Shown here: positions 44,101 to 59,100 of the stretch, piece after piece
Layout of the letters: each line of letters opens with the position of its first letter
Numbering within the stretch: the first letter of the stretch is position 1
Assembly (NCBI GenBank): GCA_004794655.1
Contig: SMMW01000001.1
Location: forward strand, 5,019,001 to 5,083,000
Length of the DNA: 64,000 nucleotides
Direction of reading: 5' to 3'
DNA from: Marisa cornuarietis
Lineage: Eukaryota; Mollusca; Gastropoda; Architaenioglossa; Ampullariidae
The notes under the pieces: model-generated
The model's database searches: none
What the model was told of the DNA's origin: nothing
The model's input: only the letters and a program-made list of their open reading frames with translations
Translations under genes and position numbers: made by a program

Positions 44101-47100
44101 CTGTGATCCAAACATTAAATGGAAATAGAAAAATCAAATCTGCCAATGGTAATACAAGATGAATTACTTGGTCTGAAATAAATATTAATGATAAAAATTA
44201 GGAAAGAACTAAGGATGAATTCCACCCCACACCCACATTGGTATTCTAGGCAATGCAGGTAACCGAAGCAGATTGTTGTAAACTCATATACAAACAATAA
44301 AGGTGCTCCCTACTTGCACTTATTTTAAGGGTTTTGTCAATGTAATGAACAGAAAAATGTTCAGATTCATGAAATGTCAAAAATTCAAACGTCAACTGTC
44401 ACTTAAAATCTGACATTATGTAAATTTTATTATCCCTAATATTCTCCTTCAACGATAAAACTGCTGAGTTTTCTCAAAACCCTATGGAGTGTATGGCAGT
44501 GAAATTAGGCATACCCGGCGTAAGACAGCAAATGGTGACCTTGTTCGTGAGCGAACAGTTGGATGGACAGCAGCTGGCTGGCGAACCTCTCTTGCATCAA
44601 CACTGGAGGACTGAAAGATGGGAAATACTTTTATGAGAAAAAAAAACCCTTCAATACAATGCTCTCATAAAAGTGCCCCTCTAGCAGTTCAAAGATTAGC
44701 AGCAGCTTTCAAAGCAGTTTAGATCAGCTCCTCTCCAATAGTTTGGTTCATATCAGTCTGATTCTTGTCCTGTAATATTGCAAAGCATCTATAAACTTCA
44801 GTGGAACGTACCTTCACACCCAATTTTGATTCCAGGGATTCAATGTAAGAAGTTGTTAGATGTAGCAAAGTGCGCAGTCTGTTAGCAATGATACGTGTCT
44901 TGTCACGGGCTGCTGCCATCTCAGGGGATTCCCCATTGACAAGCAGCTGCTCAGCAGTTTCCCGTAATGTGAGTACTTCTCCCTGATTAGCTTCAAGTTC
45001 TCTTTGCAGCTCCTGCCAACATTTATAACACTAATATATCAGTAAATACAGTTTGCCTTCACCAGCCTGTGACATTGCCATATACTAATGGCTATATTTC
45101 CCAAGGAATTTCTGAAAAAAAAAAGTTTTTTTAAAGATTAAAATTCAGCCATAAGTTTTATATCAGTGTAAAATTTTTAGCTTTTCTAAATCGATGTACA
45201 TGTTAAAAATTAAAACTAATTTCTGCTGTTATGCACCAGGTTAGCACTTTGAAACAAACGTTGTTAGCTTTGAGCTAGTCTGTGCACCCATTGACTTTGG
45301 CCTCTGAAGAAATGGTGTCATGCATTATACACATAAACATAAAAAGATTGGCCCTGGGTTGTACACTACTCAAAAAGTTAAGGGCCAGATTGAAAATTAC
45401 TCAAAGATACCCTCCACAACAATTGTGATAAAGTGATTGATCGCTGAATTTCATTATGTGATAGTAACATGTGAGAAGAATTTCTTTTGTAAACCAATTC
45501 CATTCCAAACAACTCCATCCCATAATCAAAAAGTCACAGGAACTGTCTGTGCACCCTGAGACAGTGAAAAATGTGTGTGGTACCAAATGGCAGGCACAAA
45601 TTCAATGCATCTTTCTACTGTTTGTCGTCAGTACTGTCGTTTATTCTTACGCCCCTCGTGTTCTATCCATTTAGTCCATGTCTCTTCATTGTTTTTAAGC
45701 ACTAAGAGAATGCTCTCTATGAGTGTGAGTATGAGCTATACAAATCTTCATTTATTAACATAGTCTAAACAAGTGTCACTAGCATAGCTTGCAGGCCATC
45801 CAGCAACTTCTGCTGCAAGAAAAAGAGCAGCTGGGACATGTTTGCTGCTTGTGAGTGCTTGGCCTGAAAGCAGCAACCCAGGATATGTCAACATGCTTGA
45901 TGCGCGCCAAGTCAGGAAACATGATGGCCAGTCATGCCACTGAATTTGCTGCTGCTGCAAGAAGTTGGAAAATGATGGGGAGTGCTGTTGTCATCTTGCA
46001 GCATAGAACATGGACCAACAGCTAGTAAAGCTGGCACAAAGAGAGGCTGCACAATCTTGTTTCTCTATGAGATGTCAGTCAGAGTTGCATGAACAACATA
46101 AAGGGGGATCCTGCCATGAAGATGGATCCCTCCCCAAAACACCAGAGGACCACCACCATACTCATCATACTTCCTAACATGGACGTTGACAAACTGTTCT
46201 CCTAGGGGATATCTTACTTGCTGTCTGCCACCATTAGAGACCACAGTAAATCTGGACTCATCAGTAAAGAGCTTTGCCTCACTGCTACCTTGTCCAGCAA
46301 TAACAACATCTGCACCACCACATGAGCCTCAAAGAGCGCCTGTGCATAGGCTGCTTTCTGGTTGACATGTGTTGCCATTCTCAGGTCCATTCTGCTGTGA
46401 TAGTTCTGCTGCACAGAGCTATCAGCTTTATGAATCTGTAATTGTAGTGTCTCATCATTTAGGACTGTGCCGAATGAAAACACTGTTCAGAGCTGCCTGT
46501 TGTCTGAAATCATTCCAACAGTTGCTGAGTGATAGAATGGCTAACTCCCAGCCGTTAGGACACTCTTAGCTCGATAGCCCATTTTAGAACCACTCCAGAG
46601 TCTGGCTACAGTCCACAGGTTTCAAACGTCTTCTTGGGAGCATATTTGTTTTAGCCTTGTTTTCATCTTATTTATATATCCCCTCCGGCTAAACAATCAA
46701 GAAGCAGTGTTCACACTACACATGGCTTGCACCTGTTATGGAAGATTTGGTTGACTAATTGCATTTTTCAGTTTATTTTCTATTTTTTTTATGCTTTTTC
46801 AGACAAACAAATGTAGTGAGCACAAAACAAGGATGGACCATTTAAGTACAATGTACAGTCACACATTACAGTTTCCAGTTCCTTCCACATTGCTTTTACT
46901 TTCCTATAGGACTTAATTGATATTCCATACCCTGAAACTACAACTGGTCCCTAATACTTTGTGATTAGTTTACAAATTCTATGGATAAAATAATTTTTCA
47001 TAGTTTTATTCTGATGAAAAGTACATTGATGAAACATCTGTGATACAGTGGACTGACCTTTAGTGTCATGTATTTGCTCCAAAGAGCTGAATGATCAGGA

Positions 47101-50100
47101 CTCAGTCTCACAGGTTCACAGCGCTGGAGCCTCTCTTCCATACTTTCCATCCAAACCAAGTAGTCATGCACAGTGTGGTGGAACTTCTCACACTTCAGCA
47201 AGGCTCCTTGCAGAGCATGTTGTGTTCTAGCTGCAGATGCTGTTAGTGCTTCCCATCGCTGGTCCAACTCTTTCAGGTGAGTAAGCAGTTGTCGTCCCTC
47301 TGGTGTTGCTGTATTCACAAAGTTTTTACTAAGCAGCCTGACGGAAAGCACATGAGCCTTTTTAGCCTCCAACTGGACCATAAAATCCTGCACAAATATT
47401 CACAAAGGTAATCTATCCTATTTCCTTTGCAACCAAAATAAGCTCTCTTTAACCAAATTTAATAAATGTTTGGATCACTCCCAGGGACATGTGGACAAAT
47501 CATGTGATGGTTGAAACTTTTATGTGGCAAACTAGCCTTCAGCAATATGACTTGTTCACATGACAAATTTTCGTGTATGCTTAGACCTACATAAGATAAT
47601 TTGTTCACAAGACAATATTTGTGCAAGCTTAGAAAACCCTGGAATCTCTGCTTCACCTTATGCTGCCTGATGACAATGTTGAGATCGATGATATCTGAAG
47701 GAATATGACTGTGGGTTGACTGCAGAGCCTCGGCCTCAACCATCCATGCCAGTAGAGCCTCTACATCAGTATGGAACTTGACTAGCTCATGCTGCTGCTG
47801 TGACAGCCTCAGGTCACTCTCTGATGCAAGAGACTGCAGCTGTTCCCATCGCTCAAATACCCCTGGTAAAATGAACAAAGCTATTTTTCTTTTCTTTTCA
47901 GCATCAATTTAATAAAAAGAGTTCTTGTGGAGCACATCTATACCAAGCAAAGCTCAAAATTGATCCCATCCTTTTACAAGGAAACATCTAAACTAGTCCC
48001 AAGCACAAAGACTTTTTCTATTTTAAAAGTCACATTTATGGACATGGAATGGTCAACTTTTAAAGCCTCATATCTTTAACGCTATGCCACACAAATAATT
48101 GGTAAATTTCAGCTGCACAAATTAATCAGTTCTTCAAGACTAGAAAACTACATACTAGCAATCTGAAGGTCAGCACTAGGTATACTGATGGCACCTGTCT
48201 CGATTTTCAACACACGGTCCAGACGCTGTATTGTGTCTATTAGACCCTCACAAGCTAGAAGATGCTGCAACTTAAAAAATCATCACAAACTCGTACATTT
48301 AAATGTTTAAAAAATATAATTCTAAGATAAATTATTTTTCTCTGCAATATAAAATAAATGTAAAGATTTAATTTCAGTAGCCAGATACATTTCTCACAAC
48401 TGTTTAAAAAAAAAAGTATTTCCTGAAGTAAAACTAGTTTCACCAAGGTTAGAAATGTATGTTAAGTGCCTTTGTCCTACTCAACCCAGGGAGCTTCATC
48501 ATGCCCTTAGGTGACCGGCTGACCAAAAGCATCACCCCAAGTTGCAGGGTCAGAGTTATTCTTTCTGGGTCTGGTAGCATCCTTGACAACCATAACAATC
48601 ATGCTACATTGACTGGGTCAAATAGGATAAAGGCACTTAGTACGTATTTCTAGCTGAAACAAAACTTGACAGTTTTGTAATTTGGGGAAAAAAGGCAACA
48701 CACAAATCCCCCTTCAAACCTGGCTGAAATTGCTGGTTGAATCTGTGACTGAAGGGTTGTAATCTTGTAGTTGCTGTTCAGCCTCATCAAGATGAGCAGT
48801 GGCATCCTTAAGTGCATCCACCAGCTGCTCCATCAACACATCTATCTTAGCATTACGTTCTCGCCTTCCTGCCTGCCAACGGTCACCTCCTGAAGTGATA
48901 AAGTGTAGAAACTATTTTCATAAAAATACTGTAATTATTTATCCTTAAGCTGACCAGACTTATTTACATGGCACAGCAGATTTAACATAATGATTTTTCT
49001 TCAGCAGTTCATTCAAGTTAACTTTCTGCTTGGATTCTTCAGATTATTTAAAACTCTTGCTGAACTCACATATTGCTACATCATGAATCCACAACTTTTC
49101 TAATGCACACCAGAAATAAGGGAAATGTCCCAAACTTTCTGGAGTAATGGAGGTATAACATCTGTAAACAGAGCTCCAAATAACATACCTATTTCAAAAC
49201 TTCAGGTAGTAAATAACATTTACAACCTAACTAGATACACATACATTTTGGAGCTACTTTTTAGCTTAATCTAGCAAGCTGCTCACCATAATCCGTTACA
49301 TCTTTGCCAGTTTGTGAAGGTGAGAATCTGCTTTGATGGGATGGTGAAGCAGATCTAGCAGGGGAATAGGATCGGCGGATGGGAGGAACGGATGCTTTTG
49401 GTAGCTGCACACCTGTCACTCCAGTTCGCCGCTTATGAGGGGGGCTCTGAGGTGGTGAGCTCTCAAGGTATGTTTCTAGCTGCCTGGAGTCAAAGCCTGC
49501 TGTGCCTGGCCCTGAACCTAGCGCAATATCTGCACCAAACTCTGAGGCCCTTAACTGCAGCTCCTGATGCAAAAATACCATTCTTGGTGGTAAAATTTAT
49601 TTCTTCGAGTACTTACCAGATGACATGAAAGCTAGCACATAGTCGTGTCACCTGGTACAGTATGAAGAAGAAATACCATTTTTGGTGGTCAAATTTATTT
49701 CTTCTTTGTACTTTACCAGATGACATGTCTACGTGCCAGGTGTCATGTCATCTGGTACAGTACAAAGAAGAAAAGATAAAGCTCTCTGTCAGTGCAGCTG
49801 GAAATGAATACCAATTTGAATGGAAAGTTTAAAAAATGGCAATAGAGAGACCTGACGTTTATCTTTGACATGCGGAAAATTCACTACAGAATATAGGACC
49901 TTTACATTTTTACATACCAAAGTAACTGAGCAGTACTTTTTTTAAAGCTGTTGTAAATAATTAAAAATAAAAATTACCCTGATTTCTTTTTCTTCACTCT
50001 TGGCTATGACCTCAACCTGCAAGATAAAAGGTTTGCGTTTGGATTACCTATCACACAGTGAGACATAAAAAAACAACTTTTATACATTTCTTGAAATGGC

Positions 50101-53100
50101 ACATTGTGAAAGACTTCAGGAAACTGCCCTTCACACTCTATAGTTCTGTCTCTGCTAAGTTACCTCTCACCCCTATTCTCAAGATGAAATATGGCATATT
50201 CCTTTCCTTTTATTCATTTAAAGTGTGACGAGTAAATGGCAAAACTATATAGAAGAGTTTCAGTTCATGTATTATTCGATTACTAAGTCTAAAGATAAGC
50301 TTTATCCAAGACAGCATAAGATACCATCTTGGTACTTGATACTGAGTTGAGCAGATAACACTTCAGTAAGAAATTCACTATCCTGATATTCATTACCTTG
50401 ATTTTTAATGAAATGCAAACCTGTGCTGAGGAAATCTGTTGCAACTTCAGATGACAAGATACAAGGTGTTCCAGCACATTTCTGGAGAAAGTCTTGAACT
50501 CATTCACCTCTTCTTGGATCTGCTGAGCTTCCTGCTGAGTTCCTTGCTGAATGAGCAGTGTAGCTGCCTGGTTTAAGTAGTCGATACGATGACGCCGTCC
50601 ATCCACCTCCTCTTCAATCCGCTGCAATCACATCAAGCACTCATGTAAAGTTTGCAACAACATAGTATAAACTATATTTGGTTAGATGTCTTATAACAAG
50701 ATAAAGCAAAAGAGAACACGTGGATCAAATCATTCAACTCTGTACTAACTGCTGCCAGATGACTTAAACGCTGAAATAGTCTACCTCAAAGGACTGCAAA
50801 GAATGAACACATGGAGAGACAAAAGCAACAACTGATCCCCCAGAAAATTCAAAGGGACAAAAGTCTAGAGGCAAAGCTCACCTTCAGCTCATTTAACTTG
50901 GTGTGTATATCTAGCTGGGACAGGTGCTCAAGGTTTGTCAGCTGCATATCCACCTCCGTCAGCCACTTGAGGAGACTGCCACGTGTTGTAACAAAGTCTT
51001 CACGAACACTTGCTGACTGCCGCATGCCCTGCATAATGGCTCTCACACGTAGCTGCAGAGCATCCCAGCGGTCATTGACCTCTTGCATAGTTGCCTTCAG
51101 CACACCGTTGCTGTCAGTGCATCCCTCCTTGGCCAGGCGTCGATACTGCTTGTTGATGTGTTCTAAACTCTCAAGGTGGTCAAGAACCTTGGTTTGCAAG
51201 GACTGAATGGAAATCAAGAAATGTTTAAAATATAAAGAAAATTCCAAATGATACAGGAGGAATATGCAATAGCTGAAAAACTGTTCCAATCTTTCCTTAG
51301 TGAAGTTATATTGCACAGTCCCCTCTTTCCCACATCCCCAGTAATATCCTGGACATCTACCATGCCTGCTGTTGTGGGATGGTACACGACTAGTGTTTGT
51401 AACCAACATCTGCACAGAATTCACCCATAGAGAATCATGGTGTAAATAAATATCTAATAAAGCTCAATGAAGATCCAACTTACTTCATATCTGCGTATCT
51501 CCTCTTTCGATACACTGCTACCTGGCATAACAATTTCTGAGTCGCCCACCTCAGTCTCCATATCACCAAGCCATAAACTAAAACGTTTACAGTCTGTTTG
51601 GAAATCTTCCCAAAGATGCCATGTCTCCTCAATCCTGTATATACAAAGAAGGAAGAAGTACTTTTACTGATGCATGAAATGGAACTGTGAAATGACTATG
51701 GCAAAGATGAATTTTGTTATGAGCCCCACATGGCGATAGCAATTAAGGCAGTGCCAGATTTGCTTACTAGTCACTGCTGTTGAAGTAGATGGTAGGTCAA
51801 GCCATGACGATGTGCTCTACTGTCTTCTCCAGCATCACAGCTGCACAGTTTTTTTTTAAAAATAATTTGACAAATCTGCTGTGTACCAGAGAGCCTCAGT
51901 GAAGACCCTCAGTGTTCTTTACAACAATTTACCAAACTCAAGTATTGCATGTGTGTGCAATCAAGTACCATGCACTCATAGGTACAATTATTTGTTTCAA
52001 CTGTTAGATTTCTTGTTTGCAGCTGGAAAAACACATGAAAACAGTGGAAAGAATAACTTATTTTGAAATGCTACAAGCACTGTCTTGTACAGTTACCTGG
52101 CACGTCGCTCAGGACAGAGATTGCAAATATTCTTCCATCTGCGATCCAGGTTTTTCATGGCATGGTGAAGAGCATCAAATTCAGTTTGAGTAGGACAGGC
52201 ATCACAGTCATGCAGCAGCACCTCACACAGGTTTAAGACGGAGCTGACCCCTGCAGCATGCTGCTCAATATCGCGTTGAAGATTCTAGAAAGAGAAATTT
52301 GCAATCCTGAAAATATCCTGAATGGTAAGAAATGATGAAATACATTAACTCTACTTTTAGTGTTGCGCTATCAAAACCAGAGATCTTGCAGGTCCATGTC
52401 TCCTTACTAAGACTATCTCATACCTGTGTATTTTGTAACTGTCTTTGGATCTCGTGCAAGTCACAGTCCTGATATGCAACAGGTGCATGAAGCTCCTGCT
52501 CCATACTGGCCAGCCACTGAGTGAGATTGCGCATGCTGCTGTCTAGTTGCCGGACAGCTCCAACAGTCTCATGAAGCTTCCTCCTCCTACAGGTATCATT
52601 GTTTAATTTAGACATCTTACAGAGTGCACAGTCTAATTTACAAGCTTATAAATTCTAATTCCCAACAAAGACAATACTGAGATCAATTCAGAGAAAAAAT
52701 ATAGAAAGAAAAATGTTAAAGTTGGTATGCTAAAGCAAGAATATAAGACATTGGCAATAATGTATCCTACAGGGCACTGTAAGTAAACATTTGCCATCTT
52801 TCTCTTTCCAGATGTGACACCTGCTTGTCTTTAAAACAATCACCTGAAATCAGCAGCATCAAGAAGATGCAACCACTTGTCTTCCAGGTTTTGCAGGCGC
52901 TGCTCAATGTCTGAAGCACGGATTTCACTGCTGTTTTTCATCAGATATTGACCTTTTACCAATAGTTCTTCCTTTTCCCGACCTTTTTCTGTGATGTCTT
53001 CTTGATAGTCCTACAGTATTTCAAATAAAGAATGTAAAAAAAAAATACCAGAGAATTCTTTGATCTGGATTAATTTTCTCAAAATCCACAACTGAGCTTT

Positions 53101-56100
53101 CTAAACTGGTGTAATATTTTATATTAAAACAAAAGAACCAAGTGATGTTAACCATGGTCGCTGGCTAAAGTCTTCTTACTTTTTCTAATTTGTTCAGCAA
53201 ATCTTCCACATGACTCTCCCGACTAGATGCAATCTTCATCTCCATGTCATCGATCCATCGGATGAGAGCCTGAATCTGCTGGCCCAAGCTTGACCAGTGA
53301 AAAGTGGAGTCACGCAGGCGCTGCTCTCTGAAGCCTGCCTGTGACACAAGCTCATCCCACTGCTTGTTGAGAAGTCTTATTCTTTGGTGTAGCACATTCA
53401 TGTCTTCAGCCTGGATAAAGCGACTCAAATTTCTTTCTCGAGCTATGAGTGATTGGCGCTTGTCTTCTGAGTTGGCAAAGGAGACAGTTACATCCTGAAA
53501 AACAATATGTCACAAACCAGTGGGGTGTCAAATATAACTTTTTTAACTGCAACTGTTAATCAGAACTACACCACCTACACATTCCTGCTTTAAATGGCTG
53601 TAAGGAACTTGCAGTAAAGATCTCATTTATAAACCACAAATATTAACTGCAGTTTGTTCACCTCACCAAGAATCAGGACCTGATTATACAAGAAAATCAG
53701 GTTTAACATCCCCTATTATGTGATAAAGAGAATATTGCAGTGTCATTATGCAAGCCACTAAAGATACAACATAAAAACCAACCTCTATAAATAATTAACA
53801 TTGGTAAAATGTTGCCATACTGTGATTGCACGGTGCTAAACATCCCTGCTTTAGGAAAACCTGACTGCAGTTTAAAAGAAGCAAAATAATCAGAATGTAC
53901 CTTGCACTTTGAAAGACCAGACTGCAGATCGTCATATGTATGAGGAATGTCAGCAGCTAGCATAGATCTGATATTCTTCAGCCATGCTAAAATTTCTTCA
54001 ATGTCATCCTCACATTCTTGCCAGTCCTTCTGAATAGCCTCTAGTCTCACACGATGTTCTTCCAGCTGATTGTAAACCTACACACGGTCAATATAAGTAG
54101 TCATGCAACCTAGGCAAAGGCTTAGAAATCTAAGACAATTAGCAATGTTGGCTCTAATATCGCTATAAAAATGTATAAGAAAGGCAGAAGCACTGTTCTT
54201 CCAAGTTTTAAAATGACAACAATTAAGGGTGTCAATTAAATGCATTTATAAATTACCTTTTTGACATATTTTCAAAGCAGAAAGAAACCTTAACTTATTC
54301 ACTGCGTTGTGCACATCTCTATGCTATGTCTTCAGAAATAACATACAGTGGGCAGAATGTGTGCTACCACAGTAATTGTGTTCAGATAGTCTGTACCACA
54401 AAAGGACAGTCGGTAAAAGGAGAAAACACCTGTCAGATGATACTGCAATTATTCTTATGCTAGAATATGCCCCTTTGATCACTATAGAGTGCTAAAGTTA
54501 TCTTAAGGTTTGCAAACCAACTGTGAATTCCATGATGTTTTGCTTCATGGTTCTGAGTGGGTTACTGATTTTTATTATGTATTTACTCATAAACCCAGTA
54601 GAAGACAATACTCAAGTAAGTACAATTTAATTGTACCTTAAATAATATATAATGAGTGTTTTCTTTTTGGTTTTTAATGGCAGCATAATAAAGCTTTTTG
54701 TTTGCATCTTTCGCATCACAGCCTTTTTTGCCTAGTTCAACACATCTGTTTGTTCCCTGTCTTCCACATTAATTTACTACAAGTAAATGATTAAGACATT
54801 CATGCACATAAAAACATTTAATATTTTAAAAGCTGCTCTTTTCAAATTAGTATAAACCATATTTTAGGAGTTTGCAGTTACAGGTTTCTGAACAGAGCAG
54901 GCAACCACATAGATTACATTTGCATATGGACAAGAAATTACCACAAGGAAGAAATTAACAGGACATAAACATTTTTAAGGTGTCATGAAGGGATCTCCAC
55001 AAACTGGTGAAAACAACAGTTTAAGTGGCTTTTGTGATTTTGTAGGTGTCTTATTTTTTATAATTTATTTTTCTAAACTATAATCAAGCTTTATTTATAA
55101 GTAATGTTTTGTTGTAAGCTACTTTGTAATTTATCTGTGTATTTTAACATGCTGAGGGAGGGGCTGAAATGCTAGAGGGGAGGAAAACATAACGTAAATT
55201 TCCTTCTATTAATGGCAACTATAAAAACAAAATAATAAACACCTGTAGCCACTTGTTTTGCAATTGTACTGCACACTGCTTAATATCACGTGATGCAGAC
55301 AAATCTGCTTGCTGAAGCAATGTGCTGCCCAAATCATGCACTTTCCTGAAGCTGTCTTCCTGCATTGAAAACTCTTTCTGTGCTGTCTGGATTTAAAAAA
55401 ACAGGAGAAGAATCATAAAGCACAATACCTGGCTGACAATGAGTAGCAAGTTCTAAAATTATGAACAGTGAAAGTTTTCTTTTTCATGTAACTTTTTTAT
55501 ACAAGTAATTTTAATTGGCACCAGTTACAAACTATAAGTATAAACAGATGATCCAAGTAAAAATAATGGAATAATTTGATGAAGCATCATTAGCACTCAG
55601 CACATGAACTAATGAACTTTAAGCAGCAAAATTTTGTCTTGGTAAATGAAAGATGAGTATGTAGGCATATAATGACTAGAAATAACAGTAGATGGAGACA
55701 TTAAGCTTTCTTAAAACTGTGGTATACTTACACTTGGTATTGGTTATGCAAATAAGCACTGGCATGTTTGAAATATCTTTGTAACAGAAAATAATAGAAC
55801 TTGAAAAGCTGCTTATGAAATGAAATGACAAAATAAGGCTTTGTATTTAAGAAGAAGGTCATCCTCTTACCCTGACTTTATCCAGCAGGGTCCTCACTTG
55901 CTGCAGAGAAACTGTGTCAAAGTTCAGCATCTTCAGGCCTGCCTCCTTTTCAGCCAGCCAGCTTAGCAGCTGCTGAGCAAGGGAGTTAAATGCATGCCAG
56001 TTCTGGATGCAAGTGTTGATGATACTCTTGCGCTGGGTAGAACGGCGAATAACACTTTGCCACTGATCAGACAGCAGCCGCAGTTTTTGCTCAAATTCCT

Positions 56101-59100
56101 GCGGGTCCTCAACTTCCCCTGCTTGCAACATCTTTTGACCATCACTAATGATGGCGTGAAGTACCTGCTGCTTGCTGTATATGTCAGTCTCAAAGTTCTG
56201 AAAGATATAGCGGCATTTTTAAGTGGCAATGCAAAGCTTGATTTAGGCAACTGCTTGGTAAATTTAGCTAAGATTTCTGGCTTCTCATGCTGGATTCTTC
56301 CTGTTCCAATATTCTGTCCAAGATATTTGTGTTAATTCGAACATATATATATATATAGTTTAATAATAGCAATAATTGAAATTGTAGAGTTCATTTCCTC
56401 ATGTGGACATGTGGCATTTAAATGTAAATGTTGAGAAAACAAAAGTAGACAGCTGCTACTACCACCTGATGTTCCAACTGATCTGCCTGATGAGTTTATT
56501 AGCACAAAAATTATTTTACAACTGTGAAGTCTGTGGTTTAAACTCTTATATGATTTAGCTATAAACTGCAATTCCATTTCTAAACAACTTATTTTTAAGT
56601 TTAAAAGGAGCACACCCACTGCACTGGTCTTCAGAGAAGTAGGCAAATATCCCTTAGACATAGTAGTTAAAAGCAGAACGTTGACTTTGTTTGGTGTAAA
56701 TTGTTAAATCCTACTACTGTGTCTAAATTGTCAAGTACTGGGTATAGGTTTACATTTAAATTACACAAGCTAAACTTGATCGACTCTGAATATATCAATG
56801 CCATTAATAATTTAGGTTTATTAATTGTGGATTTGGATCAATCAGGAAAATCTTCAGCTCCTTTTTAAATTAGAAAATGTTTATTTAATCAGCATATACA
56901 ACAGTGAAATCTTTCTGAAATAGACAATAGTGAAATCTTTTAATTATAGAATATATAAGTTCTTTATTTGCAAAAAAACATATAATTCTGTTCTACCATA
57001 CAGACAGATTAAAATCTTTAAGTTTACAACAGCAAATATCAATATACCTGCACAAAAGGGATGATACAATAATGTAGCAGAATGTGAATATGTACTAAAA
57101 AAATGTAATTTGAAAGATGCTGTATATCTTTTATGCAAATTTCTTTTAATGCAGAAAGATTTAATGATCAGAAGAACACAAAAATCTCAGTGATGTCTCA
57201 GCTTTAGTTTAAATAAATATCTCCAGTTTAAGAATTTTTTTTTTCTTTTTAGCCAACATAAACTTTACCTGAAATTTCCTTTGTTGTTCCATGAGATCAC
57301 TCAGGTTGCCAGCAATCTCTGCAGATAGGTCATGCTCCACAGAGGCCAGGAATGTCATCCATGTTTCACATTTGGCGGTGAAATCTTGCTGGGCTAGCAG
57401 GTGTCCTTGTAAAGCTTTACATCTGTCTTGGCAGTCAGACTGACGCTGGTACCAGATGTGGTTAAGTTCAATGAGCTGTGAGGCATCAGTAGCATGCAAT
57501 GCTAGTCTGTAGCCAAGGTCGTTCACCTCATCCAGCTTGGCAGCTTTTGTCTGTTAGAAAATCTTGCTAAGGTAAACATCTTTTTTAAAAAAATGAAAAA
57601 TTGACCTTTACTTAATAATAATTTTCATATTTGTACAACTCTCACATCTGCATGATTCTTTGGTAAAATAATCTCATGAACCACAAGGCATCGTACATTA
57701 CTAATATCTCAAGAGAAAAATTTGACTGGTCTCTCATTTATTTTCTAGCAAAAGCACAAACTAGCATATCATGTATGGCAAGCACAAACTAAGCATGTGG
57801 GAGTGCATTAGTGCTCAAACATCTACGTCACTATTCTTCAAAACAAACAGATTGCAGACAATACAAATGAAAACATGAGCAAGTAAATAATAAAAGTCTG
57901 TGACTCAAACACCTGAAATTGCGATGACAGCTGCTTGAGCTGATCCAGGCGTTTTTGAAGAGCCGACTGCTCTGCAGCTTTGTTAGGGTCTTCTACTAAC
58001 AAAACAAACTGTGCATGGTCCAGAAATGTCATGACTGCACTAAAGGCTTCGCGGAAGCGGTTGCCCTGCGACAGATCTTCGTGCAATGCCTGAATGTGCT
58101 GTGACAGGAGTTGGCGAAGTGCCAGGAGTCGCTGCTCCACTCCTGACTGTTGAGATGTGAGCAGAACAATGGTGGATGTTCCCATGTTCTTGGTGAGATC
58201 GTCACTCAAACGGTATAGATTTGACAGCTGTGTTTGAATCCCATCAAGCTCTTGCTGCAAAGTCTGTGTAAAATACGTTTTCTGCTCTGTAATACAGTTT
58301 CATTTGAGGTTGTTTTCTCATATAAACATCTAACAAAATTCCTTTGTAAGAACTGCTTAAAACAGCCCTGCAAATAAGCAAACATATCCATGTGGACCTT
58401 CTAAAATCTTCTATATGCCAGCATCTTAGTAATATTGTAGTTCTGTATGTCAACATCATAGTAGTATAATAGTTTTGTATGCCAACATAACATCATAGTA
58501 ATATATTTCAATATTCTACTTCACACTCACCTCACTCTTATTCAGACACACTTCTCTGGCAGTAACATCCTCCCTCATGGTCACCAGCCGACTGCACTCT
58601 TGTTCTTTCTGCTCCAGCCATGCGCTGACATGTCTGTACTCTTGCTCATATTCGTTCCATTTGGCAAGGCAGCGCTCAAACTCGGCACGCCGTGTAGATA
58701 AGTCAGCCGACAGACGACTCCATCTTGTTTTCAAGTCTAAAACTGAGCTCTGAACTTCTGCCTGCACAGGTGGCTCACACACCTGACAAAGCTGACTCGC
58801 CAAAGTGGTGTAAGAGTCCAAGTGGCTGCTGTGCTGCTTCAATTCTGCTTCCAGATTCTGAAACATTGGTGTAGACTTTTCAGCTCAAAGAAAGCCCTTA
58901 CAGCCATGCACATTTATAAAGTGTAATAAATTTGACAGCAAATAATTTTATGACTTCAGCTGAAAAGTTTTATTTCAGATAATAGCTGAAAATTACCTTG
59001 AGTTTTTCGACCTGGTTACTGACAGCCTTGATGTCAGCACCTAGCAGGGAGTACCTGTTTAGAGTGTACTCAATCTGTGCCAAGACCTGACTCAGGCTGT

